A DNA stretch of 27,072 bases from JBFJVZ01 sp041623895 (GTDB lineage: Bacteria; Planctomycetota; Planctomycetia; Pirellulales; Pirellulaceae). The DNA is taken from positions 1-27,072 of the forward strand of contig JBFJVZ010000045.1 of the NCBI GenBank assembly GCA_041623895.1. Direction: 5' to 3'. Shown in pieces: positions 14,701-17,673 of this stretch. A program made the position numbers and the translations under genes. The notes beneath the pieces were generated by a model that worked only from the letters and a program-made list of their open reading frames with translations, searched no databases and was not told the DNA's origin. How positions within the stretch are numbered: the stretch's first letter is position 1; every line of letters begins with the position of its first letter.

Positions 14701-15308
14701 TCGTTTTGCCGGACGGTTCGATCGAATACACGCCGGTTGCTGGATTCGTCGGTACCGATAGTTTCGACTACATGATCACCGATCCCCACGGCGGCACTTC
14801 GACGGCTACCGTGACGGTTACGGTGGAAAGCACATTTATCTACGCGTTCGATTCGTTCAATGATTTTATGGAACACGACGACAAAGATGACGTGCGCGGT
14901 CACCGCGAAGTGTTGCTGTCGAAGTTGATTCCCGCTCTGGCGCCCGAGCCGATTATGGCTGGCTACGCTAAGCCAGGCACCGTCTTGGTTGGCCGCTTGT
15001 ACGATACGGATGGATCGGTGATGGCCGAAACCACCACCACGGTGGATCAAGCCGGCAACTGGGTCTTGCAGTTTTTCGGTGCCAAGTCGACTCCGGAAAC
15101 CTTCGTGATCATCGAGCATGTGGCCACCGAAGCGGTCGCCCTGGGCCAAAGTAACTTCCGCTTGACGCCCGACACCTATCGGTCGATGCAGTTGAACGCG
15201 CTCCACGAACCCGCGAGTACGATCGGCACCATCCTTAGCGATACGCCGTTCAGTTCGCTCCGCGGCGAGCATGCCGAGAATATCAATCCGCTGACACTGT
15301 TGGATTAG
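1..15308 (+). CDS. Giant Calx-beta / VCBS repeat surface protein (5'-truncated by the window edge)
   Basis: The reading frame is open from base 3 to the TAG at 15306-15308, giving 5101 residues with no start in the window. The first codons (DVDTDSSDYADF) already match the repeat consensus, so the GTG at 60 is not the start. Domain order: about 31 Calx-beta domains (to ~11737); a cadherin-like domain (~11738-12074); a second cadherin-like domain (~12075-12550); three VCBS-type repeats (~12551-13600); a putative-Ig (He_PIG-like) domain (~13600-13880); two further VCBS-like repeats (~13880-14560); a Big_9/cadherin-like repeat (~14560-14830); and a unique C-terminal module (~14830-15308). Calx-beta and VCBS domains are known calcium-binding or adhesion modules, and each Calx-beta domain here ends in a D-N-D or D-D-D motif. 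The array is very acidic, almost free of Lys, Arg and His, and I saw no Cys. An extracellular or cell-surface adhesive rod is inferred. The signal sequence and anchoring N-terminus are not visible. Confidence 0.93.
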   Translation, partial: DVDTDSSDYADFSAAVNAAVTAYGGPGTYAWDGTTLTWSATADSQSPAGLVISLAATDDAAVEGNEDFTISLANPASGTGGSVNLGGSIAVTTTIVDNDAATVSIAPTTDGNESGPLSGLFTVSLSTPSATDTVVSYSVGGSATSGNDFTPLPGTVTILAGNTTATIDVTTIDDGLIEGSEDVSVTLTGIVSGDPSITIGGTSSAAISLLDNDAANWTISGDATVAEGAVATYTISLSGSFQNGEDASVDLSLVDVDTDSSDYADFSAAVSAAVAAYSGSGTYSFIGSTLTWTATADGQTPAPLAINLGTVDDATVEADEDFTVSLLNPASNTGASVNLGGSNSVTTTITDNDLATVSIAATTDANEAGLIDGVFTVTMTNPSDTDTVINYTVAGTASSGDDFTALAGSLTIAAGSTSATIIVPVADDSLVEGAETVSVTLTTIAAGDPQVTIGGTNSAAINMLDDDAASWSISGDATVGEGASASYSVSLSGSFQNGENASVDLSLADVDTDSSDYADFSAAVNAAVTAYSGPGSYTWNGTTLTFTADADNQSAPPLDFTLGTVDDATVEADEDFTIALSAPASTSGAAVNLGATTSVTTTITDNDVATVSIVATTDANEAGMVDGVFTVTMTGPSSTDTVIDYTVAGTASSGNDFTPLSGQVTILAGSTSATITIPTIQDALVEGTETVGITLTGIASGDADITIGGTSSASINMLDDDSAQWTISGDATVAEGASASYNVSLSGPFASGESASVELSLADIDTSSSDYADFNAAVASAVAAFSGPGSYAWDGTTLTWTATADGQLPGVLTFSLGASDDVQVEGDEDFSISLANPGSTTGASVSLGATTAVTTTINDTDTATVSIAPASDGDESGPLDGQFIVNMTTPSVSDTVISYTVAGTATSGNDFTPLSGTVTILAGSTSATIDVSTIDDGLVEGSENVDITLTGVVSGEPGIAVAGTTSASIDLFDNDAASWTIAGDANVSEGAVATYSVSLGGAFQNGENASVELSLSDIDTDSSDYADFSAAVMAAVSTYAGPGTYNWDGTKLTFTATADNQTPADLVISLGAVDDATVEANEDFNISLANPGSTTGANVGLGATTAVTTTLNDNDAATVSIAPTTNAEEAGTVNGVFTVTMTGPSSTDTVINYNVGGTATSGSDYAALSGSVTILAGDTTAAITVPVSDDVLVEGTEDVSVTLTGISSGNTDISIGGTTAASIDVLDNDSAAWTISGDASVSEGASAGYSVSLSGSFQNGETASVDLLISDVDTTSSDYADFSAAVSSAVAAYAGPGSYSWDGTTLTFTADADNQTAGDLTIGLAASDDAIVESSEDFTVSIANPSSSSGASVGLGATTAITTTITDNDTATVSIVASSDGNEAGLVSGEFTVTLSSPSSSDTVINYTVAGTATSGDDFTALSGSVTIVAGSTTATIIVPVADDSLVEGTETVSVSLTGIASGDADISVGGSSSAAINVLDDDVASWSVSGDAVVAEGTSASYTVSLSGSFQNGEDASIDLGLADVDTTSSDYADFDAAVTGAVTAYSGPGSYSWDGTTLTFTADADNQSAGDLNITLGTVDDATVEADEDFTISLSSPGSTSGAAVNLAGSSAVTTTISDNDVATVSIAATTDANEAGVIDGVLTVSMTNPSSTDTVIDYVLGGTATSGADFTPLSGQVTILAGSTSATITIPTIDDSQIEGIETVSATLTGIASGDTDITLGGTTSASINLLDDDSASWTISGDATVDEGLNATYVISLSGAFQNSEDASVELSLADIDTDSSDYADFSAAVTAAVAAYAGPGGYGWDGTTLTFTATADNQTAADLTISLGATDDVAVEGNEDFTISISNPGSTSGANIGLGASTAVTTTITDNDTATVSIAATTNASEAGLVDGEFTVTLTSPSSTDTVINYTVAGTATSGSDFSALSGSVTIAAGSTTAMITVPVTDDSLVEGSENVSVTLTGIASGDADISLGGTTVASIDVLDDDSADWTIGGDATVAEGAAANYSIALSGFFQNGEDASVDLALADVDTTSSDYADFGAAVTAAVTAYSGPGSFSWDGTTLTFTATADNQTPATLDFTIGATDDTTVESSEDFTISLTSPASTTGASISLGATAAVTTTITDNDLATISIAPSTDASEAGLVDGEFTVTMTNPSSTDTVVNYTVGGTATSGSDFTVLTGTVTILAGSTSATITVPVTDDALVEGSETVVVDLTGIASGDPQVAIGGTSSAAINMLDDDVAAWTITGDATVDEGLSASYIVSLSGTLQNGETASVNLSIADVDTNSSDYADFDAAVTAAVGAYAGPGSYSWDGTELTFTATADGQTPAGLVISLAATDDAQVESNEDFTISLASPTSSTGANVNLGATTSVTTTINDNDVATVAIAATTDGNETGPTTGVFTVSMTTPSASDTVISYSVGGSADSGSDFAPLTGTVTILAGDTNATIDVSTIDDGLVEGSEDVSVTLTAIVSGDPSIAIGGTTSAAINLLDNDAASWTIVGDASVVELGNASYTVSLSGTFQNGEDASVDLSLADVDTSSSDYADFDAAVSSAVAAYAGPGTYTWNSTSLTWTATADGQTPAGLVISLAVVDDNIVEADEDFSLSLSNAASSTGAVVNLGATTAVTTTITDNDVATVSVAATTDADESGPTNGEFTVSISNPSSTDTVIDYTLAGTAASGSDYSPVSGQVTILAGSTSAVITIPTIDDTEIEGVEMIDITLDAIVSGDPQVSLGGTTAASINLLDNDAGTWTISGDANVTEAASASYTISASGAYAAGQQISVDVALADIDTTSSDYADFNAAVSAAVAAYSGPGTYSWTGPTLTWTSTAASQTPTDLIITLGATDDVAVEGNEDYTISLSNPASATGAAVTLGASTVVTTTIFDNDAATVSIAATSDGSESGPVNGQFTVTMSTTSATDTVVDYVVGGTATSGSDFTPLTGQVTILAGDTSATIDVPTIDDTLIEGNESVSVTLTGIASGDPSITIGGVVSDSINLTDDDSAAWSIAGDATVGEGASASYTVSLSGSFQNLETASVELSIADIDTASSDYADFDAAVTAAVAAYAGPGSYSWDGSRLTFTADADNQTPAALNITLAASDDAIVEASEDFSISLANPGSTTGAAVNLGATTTVTTTITDNDAATVSIAPTTDASEFGLVNGEFTVTLSNPASSDTVVDYTLGGTATSGSDYTPLTGQVTILAGSTSAIITIPTVDDSLVEGPETVSVTLTGIASGDADVSLGGTTSATVNLLDDDSATWTINGDATVSEGAAASYTVTLGGQFQNTETATVDLSIADVDTSSGDYADFDAAVTAAVASYSGPGSYSWDGTTLAFTADADNQSVGDLTITLGASDDAMLEANEDFNVILSNPGSTTGAAVVLGASAAVTTTIIDNDSATVSIAATSDANETGVVDGVFTVSMTSPSATDTVIDYTVAGTAASGADFTPLAGQVTILAGDTTATIVVPTVDDVLVEGVETVNVTLTGIASGDPAITIGGTTSASINMLDNDSADWTISGDAIISEGAAATYAVSLSGSFQNGESASVDLTLADVDTTSSDYADFDAAVTSAVGAYAGPGAYTWDGTTLTFTADADNQSPGDLNVTFGTIDDVTVEASEDFTISLSNPASLTGADVNLGASTIVTTTINDNDVATVSISPSADGFEAGSVAGQFIVSISAPSSTDTVIDYTLSGTAASGSDYSPLTGQVTILAGDTTAMIDIPTIDDAMAEPTETVTVTLTGIAAGDPEVSLAGTTAATINLIDDDSVTWSITGDASVAEGGTANYVLGLTGAVPAGEAISVDLSLSDVSSNSSDYADFNTAVSSAVSAYSGPGSYVWDGTTLTWTASADNQAPTDLTIGLGAIDDALFEGSENYDIDISNPSSLMGSTANIDAVLNNVNTTINDNDSRPTTTDNTVSTSEDIALTFAASDFPFADADLGDTLQSITIVSLPVPGTLTLGGVPVVAGQIVPVGQIGTLVFTPLADENGTPYATFDFTVSDGTNSSDPAVMTIDVTPVNDAPAFNNLDDTPNFVEGGSPVVLDADATISDIELDAIDNYDGATLTLQRSGGANAEDVFAGSGTLAPLVEGGFLIVGGTTIGDVTTNSAGTLVLTFNANATTALVDAALQRIAYSNTSDAPPASVTIDFTINDQNTGAQGSGGPLVDIGSITVNITPTNDLPTATDNTNAVSENISPPVSGNLILDDDGFGVDSDPDVVDLLTVAEIDGVNDPAIDIVGSYGVLDWAADGSYTYTLDNSNPLVDLLDDGESLTETFTYTLSDGNGGTDTADLTITILGTNDAPIAVNDSGTVTEDTAPNPITGNVLPNDSDPDVEALTVTLVDGIAANVGTPIVTTYGTLVLNSDGSYSYALDNSNPAVNSLGVGDSLSESFDYTISDGDLTATATLTITILGSNDAPIAVDDVTTVTEDALPNPVTGDVLPNDSDPDADPLTVTQVDGTPANVGTPIAGTYGSLTLNSDGTYSYTLDNADPDTNALPDGAAVSESFTYTIEDPWGGTDTATLTIDISGANDAPITINPPDQTAPMSSAISPFDGSLFVADVDTGDSVTFNDGGSLPPGLTIDPISGQITGTPTVPGTYPVTITVTDTVGATNTINFNWTVTNTPPVANPNTVSVAEDSGTPTISGDMRANDSDAEDPTSALVITQVGGIPAPGSVTGVYGTLTFNTDGTYSYTLDDADPDTDALPDGFIASETFTYEIADTAGATATSVLTINITGANDPPVAVDDLLTIDEDTAGSGDVITNDIEVDSGDSLTVVELNGAATAIGTPVTLPSGAMVTLNADGTYTYDPNGVFESLPPAATASDSFSYTITDSLGQTSTATVNVTIMGVNDAPVAADDTEIMDQDTSLVIDVLANDVDAEGEPLTVTIQTPPSNGTAVVLPDGSIEYTPVAGFVGTDSFDYMITDPHGGTSTATVTVTVESTFIYAFDSFNDFMEHDDKDDVRGHREVLLSKLIPALAPEPIMAGYAKPGTVLVGRLYDTDGSVMAETTTTVDQAGNWVLQFFGAKSTPETFVIIEHVATEAVALGQSNFRLTPDTYRSMQLNALHEPASTIGTILSDTPFSSLRGEHAENINPLTLLD
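11738..14830 (+). repeat. Cadherin-like / VCBS / Ig-like domain series within the giant gene
   Basis: After the Calx-beta array the same frame encodes ~100-120-residue beta-sandwich domains. Their boundaries carry the recurring NDAP-type junction (NDAP, NDLP or NDPP) near 12063, 12540, 12903, 13248, 13596, 14220 and 14556. Four copies contain the VCBS hallmarks: a TEDxxxNPxxGxVLxND-like opening, a YGxLxLNxDGxYxYxLDN-like core and a SFxYxIxD-like closing strand. The domain around 13600-13880 has the LPPGLTIDPISGQITGTP signature of putative-Ig (He_PIG) domains. The domain at ~14560-14830 resembles Big_9/cadherin-like repeats (NDVDAEGEPLTV, then GFVGTDSFDY). Boundaries are approximate because I set them by eye. 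Confidence 0.8.
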
Positions 15309-15313
15309 AGTCG

Positions 15314-15366
15314 TCGAATTCTCAGCATTCGAGGTGTCTGTTCACAGGTCAGACAAGTACTGACCT
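15314..15366 (+). terminator. Two hairpins after the giant gene, candidate terminator
   Basis: Hairpin 1 is TCGAAT (15314-15319), a 7-nt loop, then ATTCGA (15327-15332), beginning 6 nt after the TAG. Hairpin 2 is AGGTCAG (15346-15352), a 7-nt loop, then CTGACCT (15360-15366). Both stems are perfect. There is no T-tract, so this is not a textbook intrinsic terminator. Its position between convergent genes supports a transcription-end role. Confidence 0.4.
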
Positions 15367-15374
15367 ACCGGTTT

Positions 15375-15395
15375 GCCGAACTCGGAGAGTCCGGC
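15375..15395 (-). terminator. Hairpin directly after the cysteine-rich gene, candidate terminator
   Basis: Read on the minus strand, GCCGGACT (15395-15388), a 5-nt loop and AGTTCGGC (15382-15375) form an 8-bp stem with one G-U pair, starting 2 nt after the TAG stop. On the plus strand the same pair would be an A-C mismatch, so the structure fits minus-strand RNA better. Flanking ACCGGT copies at 15367-15372 and 15400-15405 could add an outer stem. No T-run follows. Confidence 0.4.
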
Positions 15396-15397
15396 GA

Positions 15398-15955
15398 CTA
15401 CCGGTGCAGCACGCCGTGAATACGACTGATCAATTCGGGCTCGCCATCGGTTTCGTAGGCACCTTCGCCGCCTTGCTGGCGATGCCGCGTGTACTTGAGC
15501 CAGACGTTGGCGTGGCCGAATAGTCCGCCATAGTCCAAGCCCCACGTGCCTTCACTGGACTTTCTCGCACGTCCTTTGCAGAATGCCGCGCCGCCACCGG
15601 TGTACCAGGCGCTGTACTTATCGGTGATGTTGCACCTGGCCCAGAGTGCGACCTTGTTCGAATTGCCCGCACGCTTGGCATCGCAGATCTGGTACCGCTT
15701 GGGCGGACAGTCACCGCGATCCACGTCGCCCGGTTTTTCGCACTTCGGTTTGGCTGGAAATCCGGGGTCACGACAGACACCTGGGCAGTGTTTATCGGTG
15801 GAGCAGTTACACGGAACCACGCTCTCCGTCACCGCGGCCGCATCGCTGTCCAGTACGGCATGGCCGACGTGCTGCCCAAGACAGGCGTTTGCTATCAAGC
15901 AGGAAAGTGCGATTCCAATCACAGCGGCGGTTCGGCGAGGTGAAGCATAACTCAT
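15398..15955 (-). CDS. Small secreted cysteine-rich protein, unknown function
   Basis: I do not recognise this 185-residue protein. I chose the ATG at 15955 because it begins a clear signal peptide: MSYASPRR, a hydrophobic core (AAVIGIALSCLIANA), and a likely cleavage near ANA/CLGQ. An upstream in-frame TTG at 16003 would add 16 charged residues before the signal and is less likely. The mature part has nine Cys, mostly in a Pro/Lys/Asp-rich N-terminal half (PCNCSTDKHCPGVC, later CEKPGD, GDCPPKRYQIC, ARC, AFCKG). This suggests a disulfide-rich or metal-binding fold. The C-terminal half is Gly/Trp/Tyr-rich (WGLDYGGLFGHANVWLKY) and Cys-free. The CNC/CPGVC spacing is not CXXCH, so haem c attachment is not indicated. 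It is convergent with the giant gene and divergent from the iron-sulfur membrane protein gene. Confidence 0.7.
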   Translation of the reverse strand: MSYASPRRTAAVIGIALSCLIANACLGQHVGHAVLDSDAAAVTESVVPCNCSTDKHCPGVCRDPGFPAKPKCEKPGDVDRGDCPPKRYQICDAKRAGNSNKVALWARCNITDKYSAWYTGGGAAFCKGRARKSSEGTWGLDYGGLFGHANVWLKYTRHRQQGGEGAYETDGEPELISRIHGVLHR

Positions 15956-16037
15956 AACAACGTCAAAATCGTCACGCTTTAACGCCGATCCACACGCAAT
16001 CAACGCTCACCCGATTAGACAACGCAATCGCTAAAGA

Positions 16038-16066
16038 TTGACAGCGATCACCAGTGAGTCTTTTCT
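16038..16066 (+). promoter_or_regulatory. Possible promoter in the divergent spacer
   Basis: The 267-bp spacer between the divergent starts at 15955 and 16223 holds a perfect TTGACA (16038-16043). A 17-nt gap leads to a weak -10-like TTTTCT (16061-16066). It would read toward the iron-sulfur protein gene with a leader of about 150 nt. Only the -35 match is good, and planctomycete promoters are poorly defined. I see no other clear signal in the spacer. Confidence 0.2.
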
Positions 16067-16207
16067 CTGAGGCGCGCAACGGCGTCACAGACTTGGCCAT
16101 CAAACGCCTGTCCTTATCAATGGAGCAGCGGAAAAAGCTCCACAATCGTAGGAGTTCGATTTCGTCGGATCAGCGGCATGCAAATTGCTACTTGAGCTAC
16201 CCGATGG

Positions 16208-16214
16208 AAAGGAG
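16208..16214 (+). promoter_or_regulatory. Ribosome binding site that sets the ATG at 16223
   Basis: AAAGGAG lies 8 nt before the ATG at 16223. A GTG occurs immediately upstream (16220-16222) in frame, but the spacing to the ATG is ideal. This is the only strong Shine-Dalgarno sequence among the genes in the window; the others start without an obvious one. Confidence 0.7.
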
Positions 16215-16222
16215 ATCAAGTG

Positions 16223-17662
16223 ATGAGCTCGCCGGTCAACGTTACAACAGGAAACACGCGGCAACGTGGAGTGATCAATTTGCTGCGGTATCGGCCAGTC
16301 CGCGCGTTGTTTGGATGGAGTGCGTTTCCTTATGTCTTTCAGACGGCAATGCTTGCCGTGTTCGTTGGTCTGGGCATCTTGTCGTGGCAAAGATTCGCAC
16401 CGCCGGGTGTTGCCGACAAACTCTACGCGAAAACGAATCTCGCACAATTGTTGGTTTGGGGCTTGTGGTGGCCTGCGATGGTTTGGGTCGCCGTATTGTT
16501 GGGGCGGGCATGGTGCATGGTCTGCCCGTTGGAGTTGGTGGCCAACATCAGCGAACGACTCGGCCGACGATCTCGAATCAGGCAACGCGTGTTGGGCAAA
16601 TGGTTGCGGACAGGCTCCCTGATCGTGGTGTTGTACGCGGCCATTCAGATGCTGGTTGCCGGTATCCATTTGCACCGCGTCCCCGCATACACGTCGTTCT
16701 TCCTGTTTGGCTTGTTGGTTACTGCCGGGGTTGTCGGTTTTGTGTTCAAGGACCGCGCTTTCTGCCGGGGCTTCTGTCCGGTCGGCTTATTGCTCGGAAC
16801 TTATGGACGTGGGGGGATGCTCGCCATTCGTCACGAATCCACCGAACAATGTGTAACATGCACCAGCAAGGACTGCGTGCTGGCTTGCAATCGCACCCGT
16901 TGGCAAGGACGCAGTTGCCCCAGCCTGTTGAGTCCCGCCAGGCTGAACAGCAATCGGGATTGCTTGCTATGCGGTCAATGCATCAAAGCTTGCCAGCCGG
17001 ACAACATGCAGCTACTGCTCCGTCGACCATTCCATGCAGCCGACGCCCGAGAAAGACTGGTCGCCTGGCCGGTGTTGCTGTTCGTCATGCTCGTATCGGG
17101 TTTCGTGAGCTACGAAGTTTGTACTGAATGGTCGTCGGCCAAAGCGATGTTCTTATGGGTCCCCCATCAGGCCGGCCCGTTGGTAGGAATGGCGGCAGAC
17201 AACGGTTGGGTCAAAGGCGTTTGGACGTTGTTTGTCTTTCCTGCGTTGTTGTGGTTGGTCCTGGGTGCAATCATGTTGGTGATTGGCTCTGCGAAGACAT
17301 TTCCGGAAGCCTGGCGCCGGCTCGCACTGCCACTGGTCGTTGTGATTGCTGCAGGTCACATGGCCAAGGGGTTGGCAAAATTCGCTTCTTGGGTCAGCTA
17401 CCTACCGGCGGCGTTGCAAGACCCCGTCGGAACCGAAACAGCGCTCCGCTTGTCGGACGGATCGCAAGTACAACCGGGTGTGTTGTTGACCATGCCTTGG
17501 GTCTCCGCCATGGGAGCAATGCTCATCGTGATCGGCATTTTTTTCGCTCTCCGCGAAGCCCGGCTGGCCAATCCGGAAAGAGCCAACGCTCTTGCCCTGC
17601 CGATTCTAATGCTGGGCTCGTGCTTTGGCCTCATCGTTTTGGGCTGGGGATGGGCCGCGTGA
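16223..17662 (+). CDS. NapH/NosR-like polytopic membrane iron-sulfur protein
   Basis: This is a 479-residue inner-membrane protein of the NapH/NosR/CcoG-type polyferredoxin group, which carries electrons between quinol or cytoplasmic donors and periplasmic acceptors. Numbering is from the ATG. The N-terminal half has hydrophobic segments at about 35-55, 75-95, 130-150 and 157-176. It also has the two family cysteine motifs, GRAWCMVCP (C98, C101) and FCRGFCPVG (C181, C185). Two ferredoxin-type clusters follow: C210, C213, C218, C222 (CX2CX4CX3C) and C247, C250, C253, C257 (CX2CX2CX3C, then Pro). The C-terminal half adds about four more hydrophobic segments and a GHMAKGLAKFASW stretch whose His379 could be a ligand or proton site. 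It has no N-terminal FMN-binding domain, so it is not full-length NosR. No napA, nosZ or nitrate-reductase gene is present, so I give no symbol. Its stop lies 11 bp from the stop of the convergent dockerin gene. Confidence 0.88.
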   Translation: MSSPVNVTTGNTRQRGVINLLRYRPVRALFGWSAFPYVFQTAMLAVFVGLGILSWQRFAPPGVADKLYAKTNLAQLLVWGLWWPAMVWVAVLLGRAWCMVCPLELVANISERLGRRSRIRQRVLGKWLRTGSLIVVLYAAIQMLVAGIHLHRVPAYTSFFLFGLLVTAGVVGFVFKDRAFCRGFCPVGLLLGTYGRGGMLAIRHESTEQCVTCTSKDCVLACNRTRWQGRSCPSLLSPARLNSNRDCLLCGQCIKACQPDNMQLLLRRPFHAADARERLVAWPVLLFVMLVSGFVSYEVCTEWSSAKAMFLWVPHQAGPLVGMAADNGWVKGVWTLFVFPALLWLVLGAIMLVIGSAKTFPEAWRRLALPLVVVIAAGHMAKGLAKFASWVSYLPAALQDPVGTETALRLSDGSQVQPGVLLTMPWVSAMGAMLIVIGIFFALREARLANPERANALALPILMLGSCFGLIVLGWGWAA

Positions 17663-17673
17663 GCGCGACAGAC

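Noticed and set aside
60..15308. GTG at 60 as the start of the giant gene
   Set aside because: The same frame upstream encodes the repeat consensus to the window edge, and there is no Shine-Dalgarno sequence or signal peptide at 60.
1..15308. RTX toxin or RTX adhesin
   Set aside because: Asp-rich motifs such as DVDTDSSDYADF suggested it, but no GGxGxDxLx nonapeptides occur and the tail is not RTX-like.
15398..15955. Small c-type cytochrome reading of the cysteine-rich protein
   Set aside because: No cysteine pair is followed by the CXXCH spacing, so covalent haem is not supported.
16054..17127. Plus-strand open frame of 357 codons overlapping the iron-sulfur protein gene
   Set aside because: The product is rich in Arg and Gly with no motifs. 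The competing frame has a strong Shine-Dalgarno sequence, membrane segments and all family cysteines.
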